A stretch of 64,000 nt of DNA, taken from Ignelater luminosus (taxonomy: Eukaryota; Arthropoda; Insecta; Coleoptera; Elateridae). Under the pieces are notes generated by a model, which worked only from the letters and a program-made list of their open reading frames with translations, ran no database searches and was not told the origin of the DNA. Both the position numbers and the translations under genes were made by a program. Of this stretch, positions 36,476 through 47,289 are shown piece after piece (position 1 is the first letter of the stretch; every line of letters starts with the position of its first letter). The stretch covers positions 1 through 64,000 of the forward strand of contig VTPC01007035.1 of the NCBI GenBank assembly GCA_011009095.1. The letters are read 5' to 3'.

Positions 36476-36925
36476 CAGTGCCGGATTTACTTGATGTGAG
36501 ACCCTAGGCTTAAGACAAAATTGGACCCTTCATATTTGCGTTGCGATACGTAGGATATTAGTTAACCAATACTAATTATTATTGTTTGAAAGAAGTACAT
36601 TGCATGCTATTATAAACATTTAAAAAACTTTTCTTGGTATTTTTTACGTACAAAATCTTTCACTACGTCTTCAAATGACAATTTTCTTACTGTATCTTTT
36701 TCGCAAGATATAATGGAGAGATACGTCAAAATTTTTTGGGACATTGCTGTTCTATGATCAGATTTTATAAGCTTCAAGCGAGAAAACGATCTCTCACCGG
36801 AACAATTTGTAACCATTAAGGATAAAAATATTCGCAAAATGATTTTTATAACATTAGTGCGGGGTTTCCCGAACTTGGGGGCTCTAGGCTGGAGCCTATT
36901 CAGCCTAATGATAAATTCGGTACTA
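36476..36925 (-). mobile_element. hAT-type remnant, ~450 bp
   Basis: The left end is CAGTGCCGGATTTA and the right end, read inward on minus, is TAGTACCGAATTTA, similar to CAGTG-starting hAT termini. Flanks AATTCAAT and AATCAAAT agree at 6 of 8 positions, as expected for an aged 8-bp duplication. It contains the dimerisation end of a transposase. Confidence 0.6.
36610..36840 (-). pseudogene. hAT transposase C-terminal dimerisation domain
   Basis: The minus frame of 75 residues reads MRIFLSLMVTNCSGERSFSR, LKLIKSDHRTAMSQ, and LTYLSIISCEKD. The (S/G)ERSFS...LK(L/I)I(K/R)...R..MSQ..L..L..(L/I)S pattern is the hallmark of the hAT C-terminal dimerisation region, especially the ZMYM1-like branch. 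The catalytic RNase H-like core and BED finger are absent, so only the tail of the gene survives. Confidence 0.85.
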
Positions 36926-37207
36926 AATCAAATACTCATTTCGTCCCGTTTGTAATAATAATAAAAACAAGGTATTTTTAAATTTTTTTATAGTCGTGGT
37001 CTTGTACTCGTCTGGTGTATTATTTAGATAAAAAGCTATTGTGTAGAAAATGAGCTTTGAACATAGTTGTTCTGTGAAGTAGAATAATTATAAGACCTTA
37101 AAACTGCAAACTGAAGTGGTGTACATCTGTGCGGAAACTAATTTTGTTAAATATATATTGCAGATCTTTAGAAATTAATATTTTATAACACAATACGACA
37201 GCATATA

Positions 37208-38481
37208 CCAGGTGTATACCTATGAAATGAGACTTTCAGCTATTAGACCACAAATGTCGCTAGGAGTATTTTTAAACTGTCCCAAATGTCTTATTTTTTT
37301 TCGTCTGTCATCTGTCAACAATATTCAATTCATTGTTTGTGATGTTTCATACAACAACGCATTTTTTTCGCTCTTAAAAATGTCGAATTTCGTGCCTTCA
37401 AACTACGATTTCGGACATCGTTGATTTTCTGTTATCAATTGAAGAAAAACGCTTCTCAAGCTCATCAAATGCTTATAGAAGCTTACGGTGGACATGCTCT
37501 AAGCAGAGCACAGTGCTTCAGGTGGTTTGAAAAATTCCGAAGTGGTGATTTTAGCGTGGAGAACGAGGAACGTGGCCGGCCACCGAAAAAGTTTGAGGAC
37601 ACCGAATTGCAAGCATTGTTGAATGAAGATGATGGTCAAACGCAAGAAATGATGGCAGAGCAGTTGGGAGTGACCCAAAAAACCATTTGCAAACGTTTGA
37701 AAGACATGGGCATGATTTTAAAGGTCGGAAGATGGGTGCCGCATGAACTGACTGAAAGGCAGCAAGAGAACCGAAAAAACCACTTGTGAAATGCTGCTCT
37801 CCCGGTTCAAAAGGAAGTCTTTTTTGCATCGAATCGTTACGGGTGTATTTCTCCAATCCCAAGCGTAAACGATCGTATGGTCCGCCCGGCCACAAGCCAA
37901 AATCAACGGCCAAACCAAATCGCTTCGGCCGCAAGGCAATGCTGTGTGTTTTCTGGGATCAGCATGGTATGATTTGGTACGAGCTATTAAAACCAGGTGA
38001 AACAGTTGACGGTGCACGCTACCAACGACAATTGGCCGATTTGAACAGCGCTATGCACCGAAAACGCCCAGAATATGCCGATCGGCGTCACAAAGTAATT
38101 TTTCTTGATGACAATGCACCACCACATCGAACAAGAGCGACCCGGGAATTGGTGGAGACGTACGATTGGGAACCGCTGGTGCATGCGGCTTACTCACCAG
38201 ACTTGGCGCCTTCCGATTATCATTTGTTTGCATCGATGGGCCACGCACTTTCCGAGCAGCGCTTCAATTCTCACGAAGAAGCCAAAAGATGGCTCGATGA
38301 TTGGTTTGCGGCCAAAGACGGCCAATTTGTTTGGCGCGGCATTCACAAATTGCCTGAGAGATGGGTAAAATGTGTCGCTAGCGATGGCTATTATTTTGAA
38401 GATTAAATTTGTAACCATTTTTTGTTAATAAACGTTTAAAATTGAAAAAAAAAAGTCTCATTTCATAGGTATACACCTATG
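37208..38481 (+). mobile_element. Full-length mariner (irritans type), 1274 bp, TA-flanked
   Basis: Both ends read AGGTGTATACCTATGAAATG going inward and continue AGACTTT, with TA at 37206-37207 and 38482-38483. Length is that of a standard mariner. The transposase gene inside is broken, so the copy is immobile unless helped by another source of transposase. Confidence 0.92.
37380..38406 (+). pseudogene. Mariner transposase (irritans subfamily), three lesions
   Basis: From the ATG at 37380 the frame shifts after about 12 codons (MSNFVPSNYDF). It resumes with TSLIFCYQLKKNASQAHQML and the helix-turn-helix region (HALSRAQCFRWFEKFRSGDF), GRPPKKF and the WVPHEL motif near 37735. An extra A in a run near 37780 shifts frame again. 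Right after the RIVTG sequence the expected DEKW block is missing and the reading joins directly to VYFSNPKRKRSYG. The first catalytic Asp is therefore deleted. The second (FLDDNAPPH) and third (HAAYSPDLAPSDYHLF) catalytic Asp are intact, as is the C-terminus to the TAA at 38404. Spacing between the last two matches DD34D mariners. Confidence 0.93.
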
Positions 38482-38927
38482 TATATAAAGTTTATCTGCC
38501 ATCTTTCACCATCTCGCAGATGTCATGTGTTCGATACGCAATACACTGTCGTGAGTATACCATAGATCAGTCGTAAACAAGTGTTTTGCAGCCGCTAAAT
38601 TTTATAAACATCGGTTTGAGGTATACATGGCCCACACACGACATCACAGTAATTTCAATGTGATAATATGAAAGCATCGCAAAGTATTTTTTTTATACGT
38701 GTATTCAATTATTCTCTATTTTGATATAAAGTACGAGTTACATAAGACTCTTTTAAATCGCGCTACTGAAGTCAATCAAGTAAGAGCGTGGTCGGCCTTA
38801 CTTGCAGCCGGTAAAAGGTATCACTCTAAATATTTCGTGAATCGATAGAGGAAACCTTTGACCTTGATGCATTGTCAACAAAATTCAGTTGTCGTTGATC
38901 TTTTGTAAGAGAAACACGTTAAGCGCT

Positions 38928-41092
38928 TGTAATGTTATTTTAAAATTTGCACTAAATCCGCCCCTGTTTTTCAATTTCGTTCGGATATTTGTTTTCTTGA
39001 CGCGCAGTATTTAAATTGTTTCATTAAACGAATGTTTGTTATAATGTTATTTTAAAGAATTAATATTTTTGTGGTCTCGACACCTAGACTCCAGTAGACG
39101 TGTCTTTCGTTGATTTCCAGTATCAAATTCCCAGAATCATTAGTTGCAATATTGCAGTCACACAGTCTCGGGGAAGTCAAATTTAAACTAGCGAATCTAC
39201 AAGTAAAATTTTCCATTGTCGCATAAAGAGTATTAATGTCTTTTAATCTGTTAGGGTGTATATCCGACTTTTTAACCCCACTTCCGTAAGTACGAACTGC
39301 GTAACAAAAACGCAGAGGTTAGGCATTACGTGGACAGCTGTTGACTTGAACCAACGTGTGGTAATTTTCGACGTTTACCTCTACATCCCCTAATTGGATT
39401 CGAACCAAATTAAGTGAAGCCACCCTCTTAGAAAAAAAGAGATCGGACTGGAGAAATCGTAATTTCTTCGTGTCAGAGACGCGCAATAGTCGCGGACGAA
39501 ACTGGTTTGTTTGCCAACAGCAAGGCTTATAAATTTCGTTATCGTGGGGAATGTATAACCCAAATATAATTACGCTGGTGTCCTCCAGGAAGCAGAAATT
39601 GTAGAGGGTAGAAACGCAACCATTTTGGCCCCGTTGGTGTAGCATCTGTGTGTATACTACATTTTGGAAGCTCCGCAAAATTTTAATAGTGCTTGAGACT
39701 TGGTGATTTTCGTTTATAAAGTTGTGTGTAAACGCCTGGATTTTGTTCTTATGTTTTTTTTGCGATTAACGTAAAATAAGTGGTTGTTCTTCGAAATTAA
39801 AGTTTTCTCAATTATTGGATCTAGCTGCCTTTCGTCGAAAAACAGAGGTCTGCACATACCTTCTGGAAGAAAGAATTCCTGTATGAGTAAGAAAGAAAAC
39901 CTGCTATGTTTTATTATATGAATTTTAATGTTTAAAGACTAGGAGAACGTCGAACTTTGTGAAATATTTTATACGAAAACTTTGCTTAGACAGGATCAGT
40001 TTCGTATTGTTTTATTGAATCATAATTTTTACAAGTAACTTTTTAACTAATTTGTAACAGGAACGTTCCCAGGTAATTTTAGCTGGTGTTTGATAAATTG
40101 TTGCAACAACATTACTAACTTGGCAATCATTTCTTTGTTCTTAAATGTAAAGTTCAGTTGTCAATATTTAACAATTTATGGTCAAGTTTACCTTAGTCGG
40201 GTTAATTAATATTTGAATTTTGATCTTTTGTGTTCTATTTTAAAATTTTAACGTAACAGAATCATTTCGCTTTGTTTATTGTAATAATTTGTTTTTCTTA
40301 TAGTTTGTTTCTGTTTTTTTATTATTTTATCGACTCTGTTCTCCAAACAGAAATTAATTTATGCCTCTTATTGTTATTCTTTTGTAGTGTTATTTTGTTA
40401 TTGTTTTTGTATTTTTGTTTGTGTGTGTTTGACTCATTTTTTTATTATCATTATTGTTTTAATAAATGTAAGTAAGGTCGACTTCTTGTATTTTTGTTTT
40501 TGTAAGTGGATCTCTGGTCCAGGCGAAGCAGCTTAATTTCATTATTTTGTTCTTTTGGCTATCAAAAAGCGCGTAGTGTATATTCCAAATTTCAATTATA
40601 GACTAGATATCTTTGCTCAAGAGAGAAGTAAATATTGAATTGGCATTTCTCTCTTGTATCGTTTTAAAAGAAGGAAGTCTTCAGAGGACTTCCTTAGCAA
40701 AATTAAGTAAGACAAATCAAGTGCTTATACAGTGTTTATTTTGTGTTATTGAGTCTCATTGGTGAAACGTCAGAGCGAGTTTTAATAGAGCTTCCACGAG
40801 GTAAGTTACACACAGGGTGAGGTTTCGTAAGAGGCCTATATACAGGGTGTCGGATTCACGAGTAGTCGCGTGACCGACCATCAGAACCCTTCGATCTACG
40901 ACTGCTGGCGCTCTCTTTTACGACCATATTTTAGTTTAATAAGAGTTTTGGAAAACGGTGAGCTTCTCTTTGTGAGAGATTAGCCAAGTTTATTTGAGAA
41001 TCCACCCCATCTGCGACATGAGCTACGGGATTTAACATCTACCATTGGTCTGGACGGGACTTGTGCATACCTTTGAGTACTGGCCCGTTACA
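38928..41092. mobile_element. Solo LTR, copy 2 (2165 bp), TSD CGCT
   Basis: It begins TGTAATG and ends CGTTACA, flanked by CGCT at 38924-38927 and 41093-41096. It is the same LTR as at 3811-5984 and in the same orientation. From about 39328 to the end it is nearly identical to copy 1; the first ~400 bp are clearly more diverged. It lies between the 5' inverted end and the start codon of a Tc1-like transposase, so it is younger than that element. Confidence 0.88.
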
Positions 41093-41096
41093 CGCT

Positions 41097-41990
41097 ATGA
41101 GTGCCAAATACGCGTCGCGCTACGAGGCTATGTTCCTTTGCACCCATCCGAAAGCTCCGAAAATGTCGCAACCAGCGGCTGCTAAATACATGAAAAAGTC
41201 GAAATCATTCGTACAGAAGTGGATGCAGCAATGTAATGTGGCAAAAATGTCTATGATACCGGAACGTGGCTCGACAGCCAAATTGGACCAAAAAGACGAT
41301 AAAAAATAGTAAGTCTGTTTTCGCGAAATCTTGGCTTAACATTGCGTCAAGGACAAGCAAAATTGAAACAAAAAAGTTTAGATATATCGTACAAAACTGA
41401 TCTCCGTGATCATGACCTGAAATGGTGCAAGACAGTAAAGAAACTTCTGTTAACTGAAAAACATGTAAGGAAACGACTCGCCTGGGCGCGCGAGAACATG
41501 GATCGAGATTTTAGCAACGTAATTTCTACCGACGAATGTTCTGTATCCTCACGCGAGTCTGGTCAACCTCCACCAATAGGCTTGTCCAGCGGATCGTTAA
41601 ACACGGAGTAAAAACGCATTTTTAAAATTTTTGGGCTGCTTCTCAGAGCAGGGGTTTGGCACTTTGCACCTGTTAAGCTACAAGAAAATGCTATGAATCT
41701 ACCAAAAGACTTTGTTAGCGTCTGCTAAACGTTGGTTCATCGATAAAAACGAGGGTTAGATTCTGCAGGTGGGCAACGACTCAAACACTGCAGCAAGCTC
41801 TGTACCAATAGAAAAAGCAATCTGTCATCGTTACACTGGATTGGCCATCGCAGTCGCCGGATAGAAATCCTAGCGAAAATGCTGGGCATACATTAAGTAC
41901 AAGCTTCGTAGAAAAGCATGCCTCAGAGATGCCAAACAATTATTAACGCTGGTTGTGACTGGACGTATTATTAACATAATTGTATCTTTG
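41097..41990 (+). pseudogene. Tc1-like (DD34E) transposase pseudogene
   Basis: The ATG at 41097 lies directly after the LTR target duplication. The frame gives YASRYEAMFLCTHPKAPKMS, then AAKYMKKSKSFVQKWMQQ (helix-turn-helix) and PERGSTAKL. Later frames give SYKTDLRDHDLKW, KKLLLTEKHVRKRLAWAREN, ISTDECSV (first catalytic Asp), then FWGCFSEQGFGTLHL, ASAKRWFIDKN, a degraded QVGNDS (second Asp) and SPDRNPSEN (catalytic Glu in the DD34E position). At least five stops or frame changes are present. It belongs to a Tc1-like family common in insects. Confidence 0.83.
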
Positions 41991-42364
41991 TTCCGATAGA
42001 GTGCAATGCATATATGCGTTAAGAATTTTATTTAGTAAATTTTTTTATAAATAACCTGACCACGCTCTTACTTGACAGATTACAGTATGAAACTTGAATT
42101 CAACAGTTTTTTCTAAAAGGTTTACGATTTATCACCTTCAATGATATTACTTCGTGATCAGACAGATTAGCACCAGCAAAGACGCCCGATTTTATGATAT
42201 TTACCGTTCTAATAGTTAGGAATAGATGTGATAGAACCAAACCTTGTGGGATTACGAATAATTTGTGTTAGTTCAGAGTTTTCACATAAAACTATAGTTT
42301 ATTTTAACAGATTGATTATAAACTTAACATAGAAAAAAAACAGAAGTTTTCCAATAAAAAATTT

Positions 42365-42420
42365 CTCCTCGGCGGGTATACTGTGACAGACTGGGATACT
42401 GACCATTATACTACTGAGGA
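42365..42420 (-). pseudogene. tRNA-Asp pseudogene
   Basis: A degraded relative of the tRNA-Asp genes at 35-36 kb. The D-arm half (TCCTCAGTAGTATAATGGTC on minus) and the anticodon region survive, but the T-arm is deleted. The upstream flank still shares CCAATAAAAAATTTCTCC with the functional copies, so this is a displaced member of the same array. Confidence 0.75.
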
Positions 42421-43489
42421 ACGCTGTATATTAATAGCAAATATTTTAATCACAAAATTTAAAAAACATTAGGAGATAATGAACTGCATAGTACTCACGC
42501 TTGCAAGAAGGTATAATGTTGCAGATTAAATTTGCTAAAAGGCTAAGACTAAATTCTTAAAAAATCTTTCCATTTAGAATTACGACTTTAGTGATGTTCA
42601 AAAATTATCATCATCATGGATACTGGTGTATTGATGTGTCATCAAACTGCCTAGCAACCTTTACACTATTTAATGATCCCCTGTAAAGTTGCAAGTGACT
42701 AGTATTACTGAAAGTGTTCTTCTCTCTCCACAGAACTAAAATCACCAAATTTAAACAAAATAAAACTTATTAGAAGTCATCATTCATTCATATCTAGAAA
42801 AATCTTTTCTGATCCAAATAATGAAACAAAATCATTTTTAGCTATGAGAAGAAATTTTTAAAAAAACGAACTGTGACTCAGTAAAAGATTGATGTAAGAA
42901 CAAGCAGACAAATCTTCTAGAACTCCTGATTTAAACCTTCTGTAAAATCTATAAAACTACCACAGTTGAATCGCTGGTCATTCTTTTTTTTAGAGGTACG
43001 GTCGTCCTTTTATTTTGAAACTTTATTGATTCACAGTGTAAAGTATTTGAACTTCTATTACTTTAAAAGCTTCGTTTTACTAGATTCCAAGTATTAATTT
43101 TTAGATTCACGTACATAATAGCATAAAGAAAATACAACACGAAAGCTCATTAAGTTTAATTAACGCACTTATTTAAATTAATAGCGATACAAAGTACCTT
43201 GTAATGTTTAAGCAATTAATCTATAAGTAAGAGGACATGTAAAATTACTGGATTATTAAGTAAGTACTAATTTACATTTTTATAATGTGGTACATGCTGA
43301 AGTTGCATTAACATTTCCATGATTATTATTTTTTTGTTTGCACAATTACTTAGGTGCTAATATTTGCTATAAAGTTTATTTATTTATTGTTTGTTTTTTA
43401 TTAAAAAATAGATATTGATTAACACAATTTCATAATGATTCATTATTTGTCAGAATATAAATGTATTTGTATTAAGATCTGTATAAGTT
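42421..43489. other. No gene recognised
   Basis: AT-rich sequence with no supported gene, RNA or repeat. Confidence 0.4.
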
Positions 43490-44618
43490 TGTAACAAAAT
43501 TACTTTGACTTTGATAAATTAAAGGACCGTTAATATTAGAATTATTATTTAATTGTTATCCATTATTGTTTATCCGTACATTGTATAAGCCGGCTGGCTT
43601 ATCCGGCCACCAAATGGTGCTGATTGTCAACGCCAGCGATATTTGTTGTGTTACATTTAATTTGAAATTAATTTTCCGATTAATGTATTAGAAACCTCTA
43701 ATACTTTTATATTTTATTAATTTCAATAAGTACAGTAAAACTCGCTTAATAGAAGCTCGGTTATAAGAATATTCCTCTTTAAGGAATAAAAATTCAATGT
43801 ATTCGGTTCCATTTAATCCTTAACAAACTTTATCGCTTAAAGAATATGGCATAATAGAATAATATCGGATAATGTAATAATTTCAGCATGAGAATTAACA
43901 AAAATGTATAGGATAATGGAATAATCTAAAAAATAATAGTCGGCAAATAGTGGTTTATGACTGATGTGCTTTCTTGAAAAATAACGGTACAGGGGCGTCA
44001 TAAATCTATCAGTCTCTAATAATACGTCTGAGGGTGAATGTTTCTTTTTTGTACCATTGTTAAATTTACCTAAATTAGTGTTTAAGCCTTTTCTAGGGTT
44101 TTTAATCTTCTTTAAAATAAGTTCTTTAGCATTTCAAGGCTGTCTCGGCACTTTCTTTTTCCTTCCTTTTATTTAAATTTGTTTCTATGTATGCAGGTAC
44201 CATAAATAAGAATTTTAACGAATACTGTTCACACAAACTAGTTACAAAACATGCCACTTTTAAAAAGAAATTAAATAAATCTTTAAATTGTGCTTACTTA
44301 AGCACCTTAAGCATTACTATAAAAACAGGGTTGCAAAGCTTTACAGTGGTTAGTTTTGTTTAAAACAAAGATTCTGAATGGTCTTTACTATCTGGTCAGG
44401 AAGTAACAAGCGCTTGTTCTGCAATAAGGTTTCTCGAAGGAAACGACAAAGGACAATCTAAAATTACTAACTTTTTTATTGAATATCCAGACTCGCTATC
44501 CGTTGTTAGAGTGCTTGGTCCCGTCCGCAGCTCTTTACCTTCAACCGGTCTACCGCTCCAGCTCGTTTTCTACCGTCCTATATCCCCTCATCCGTCCGTT
44601 CAAACTTGCGGCAGTATT

Positions 44619-44876
44619 GCCGGTGTGGCGGTCGATCCGACATATCGTCGGTCCAGCCCAAGTCCGGTCATTATGGCATGGGTGAGGCGGTCGATCCGAC
44701 TCATCACTGCTGAGTGACTCCGTCCCAATCCTACTTATGGTTGTATAGCCGGTGTGGCGGTCGATCCGACACATCGTCAATACAGTCCAAGTCCGGTTAT
44801 TCTGGCGCGGATGAGGAGGTCGATCCGATTCATCACCGCTAGGTAACTTCGTTCCGGTCCCCTTATTATCCTAGCC
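44619..44876. repeat. Two 129-bp tandem units, each of two ~64-bp halves
   Basis: GCCGGTGTGGCGGTCGATCC starts at 44619 and again at 44748, giving a period of 129 bp. Inside each unit a second GGTCGATCCGA(C/T) copy occurs about 62-66 bp later (44691 and 44819). This makes four related half-units alternating between CATCGTC-type and CATCAC-type versions. The block is GC-richer than its surroundings and lies in the LTR-like region. Confidence 0.8.
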
Positions 44877-45193
44877 TCTGTAGGGTACCTGACCCGACCG
44901 AAACACTTGTAACCGATCCGACTAACCGGAAGTCCGATCCCGTTACCACACTGCCTGGGGTGTTAATAACAGTTTTGTGTTTAATTTTATGGTTCTAACA
45001 CCTGCTTGTACATTTAGGTTTATTTTGGTGCCTCTGCTTTATAAATATTGTTTAGGTTTATTGTGCCTATTATTTGTTAGCACCGCAGACCTTTCTATTC
45101 CGGCCACCGACCCTTGGAGTCACCGGCTCTCCATCGTAGCTGTCTGGTGAGCCCTCGCCCGACCGCCTCAAGGGCGAGGTAGGGGAGTAAACC

Positions 45194-46717
45194 CATAGTA
45201 TATAGATGGGTAAGTAGAACAACTCTTAAAAACGTGGGAAACTAGCTCGTGAAGGTTGGAGGGTGGTTCGCGTTTCTATAATAGATGTCACGACGGTCGA
45301 ACACCGAGCCAGCGGCCGAGCAAGGTTAGATCAGTGCCGTACACGTAGAAGTGAACTTCTACTATACTACCTTTACTTTTATTTTCCATAATTATGCGTT
45401 GTAAAAGCATTTGTGTCGTGAATGGGTATAGAGCCAATAATGAAACCTTCAACGTCCATTTCTTTAAATTTCCTAGTAATAAACAAAGGTAAGGAATAAA
45501 AGTTCTTTTACTTCCGATTAACTCTGAAAATGCTATTAGAAAATAAATATTTTACATGTGAGGAATGGGCACGGTTTTGTAACATCTATGATGTATATAA
45601 AGATCATCTGGAAATATTAATGCAAAGTACGTATTATAAGGTCTGTTCAGCGCACTTTGAAAAGCATTACATCAAAGGAAAAAATAAAAAAATTCTTTCT
45701 CCAAATGCCACACTTACTAAAATGCAGCAAGAAGCTGCAGAAGAAAAGTTAAATAATTTGCTTTTAGGTATGATTATCTAATAAGCTTTTAATAATAGTA
45801 GTATTAACTATTATGTTGCAATTATAAACATAAAGTAAAAAAATTGTGCTTGCATTGACTCTGTTAATGTTTTCTTATAAATTTTGTGTTTATTTAATAG
45901 ATCGAGACATCCATTTGCCACTGTCGCCTACCGCAGAACCTCTGGGTCTTGCTGTCGTCCCTAGTAGGTCTCCATCACCATCTCAGGCTTGCCAAGCTGC
46001 AAAGGCTCTGAGTGAGGGGACGCCCAAAAAGAAAGCATTAGGCCTCCAAGTACAAAAAGGCGTTGCTTGTAATTTGTTACAATTATTTCCAACTACTGGC
46101 TTAAATCACCCTTGTCCAAATTTTCCTTATGCATATCTCCTTAAATTGTATACACGGATGAAGATTTATTATACTCATCGGAAAATTATTATTTGGAGAC
46201 ATGAATAAGTAGTATTATATAAATTGATTTAATTTTTTATGTACATAGAGTAGGTAGTTTAGATTAGATTATACTTGAGTTAGTTTATAAATAAGAAACA
46301 TATGTAACAAAATAAATTTTTTTGTAAATTACTAAGTAATAAACATGAAAAAAATAACCAATTTATTTATTGATTTATTTAAATGTAACTATTGAAGGAT
46401 ACATATTTGAGTACAAGAACAATAATGTATCTAAAATGTATTGTGATAAACTTGATTCCTTTGGATATTTGTGCATGATTTGTATCATTTTCTTTAATTT
46501 AATACAATTCCATTATAAATTTGGTAAAATGAAATTTAATAACAGAAGTAGCAATGGTAGCCTTTCTAGTAATTCATAAATAAATCTGCACACGCCACTG
46601 ACGCTAGCGTTGCGACATCTGTTCGAAAAATCGGTATTAGCCACCAACCATTACTTCAAGGTCAAAAGAACAAAGGATTTTTGAAGAGTCGTTCTACTTA
46701 CCCATCTATATACTATG
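45194..46717 (+). mobile_element. P-element-like THAP transposon, 1524 bp, internally deleted
   Basis: Left and right ends are inverted repeats of about 34 bp sharing CATAGTATATAGATGGGTAA, with one mismatch further in (GTAGAAC(A/G)ACTCTT). GTAAACC is duplicated at 45187-45193 and 46718-46724; counting the next C on the right makes 8 bp, the usual P-type size. CA-starting ends, 7-8-bp duplication and a THAP protein inside all agree with the P superfamily. At 1.5 kb it lacks room for a full transposase. Confidence 0.85.
45394..46208 (+). CDS. THAP-domain protein of the P-like element, spliced, lacks catalytic region
   Basis: Exon 1 (45394-45488) starts MRCKSICVVNGYRANN and ends at a GTAAGG donor, giving the C-x3-C pair and the HFFKFPSN box of a THAP zinc finger. 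The next coding piece (about 45530-45767) contains EEWARFC, the C-x2-H pair as VCSAHF, and ILSPNATLT in the place of the AVPTIF box, then a short Glu/Lys-rich helix. It ends at a GTATGA donor. A third piece (45901-46208) follows a TTTATTTAATAG acceptor in matching phase (TTAG joined to AT gives Asp) and ends with LLKLYTRMKIYYTHRK before TAA. The exon 1-2 junction is unresolved: the acceptor at 45539 does not keep frame with the donor at 45488. THAP domains bind transposon ends; without the RNase H-like core the product could only act as a DNA binder or repressor. Confidence 0.75.
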
Positions 46718-46737
46718 GTAAACCCCCTTACAAAATC

Positions 46738-46752
46738 TGGCGCCCGAGCACC
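46738..46752 (+). promoter_or_regulatory. Primer-binding site (TGGCGCCCGAGCACC)
   Basis: Follows the LTR end TTACA after AAATC, in the same arrangement as at 32097. It is the start of the internal region of a gypsy-type element whose coding part is not recognisable downstream. Confidence 0.65.
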
Positions 46753-47289
46753 AGTAAGACAAGGCGTCATATTCTGACGCTCGAGCAGGTACATTACATT
46801 CAGTGACGTCCGCAGACCGAACTTTCCATCAGGATAATAAGTCCAATAAATGCCGTCTTATAAAAATCTCTTAAATTCCCATTTTCTTCACAGCGGAAGT
46901 AAATTACAATATTTAATTATCTGTCAAATACAAAAAGAAATTTATGAACTAATAAAAATGTTTTTAATTTTTTATTTTGAATGTCCTCTACATTTCACCT
47001 ACTCTATTTCTTTTTTCCTTTACTAATTTTCATTTATTATTTCTGTGAAAGGCTATAGGGTGCGTATACAGAGCGTTTCCAAATTACGTATCGATCATCT
47101 GGCTGAAAAGGGAAGTATTTTAACAGATTTCAAATTAACATTGATTGATCCAGAAATAACTAGCTTGCCGTATGGCTTACTCTAAAACCTTAATGTACTG
47201 ATTTGCAGCATAAGTGTTTTTAGCTTTGTCAGGCTAAGTTAAATAAAAAAGATGTCGGAATTCTTCGTTTCGTTACAAATTAACATGGC
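46753..47289. other. No gene recognised
   Basis: Probable leader of the LTR element followed by AT-rich sequence with no readable gag. Confidence 0.35.

Larger units (their letters stand above)
38766..42085 (+). mobile_element. Tc1-like element containing a nested solo LTR
   Basis: The left end (TA at 38764-38765) and right end (TA at 42086-42087) share TCAAGTAAGAGCGTGGTC as an inverted repeat at 38776-38793 and 42058-42075, with looser similarity out to the TA. After removing the solo LTR (38928-41092) and one TSD copy, the element is about 1.15 kb, with the transposase start 9 bp after the restored junction. Confidence 0.83.
43490..46732 (+). mobile_element. LTR-like region of a gypsy-type element, interrupted by a P-like element
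   Basis: The right end is well supported: GTAAACCCCC then TTACA, AAATC and the primer-binding site. The left end is tentative at TGTAACAAAATTAC (43490), which resembles the start of the LTR-like segment at 31200. At 43733 is a TACAGTAAAACTCGC string like one end of a Tigger/pogo element, so another insertion may lie inside. A tandem repeat (44619-44876) and the P-like element (45194-46717) are contained. No pol gene is seen downstream. Confidence 0.45.

Noticed and set aside
44479-44780. Three overlapping 68-76-codon frames
   Set aside because: Open because of the GC-rich tandem repeat; the repeated units explain the repeated peptide strings.
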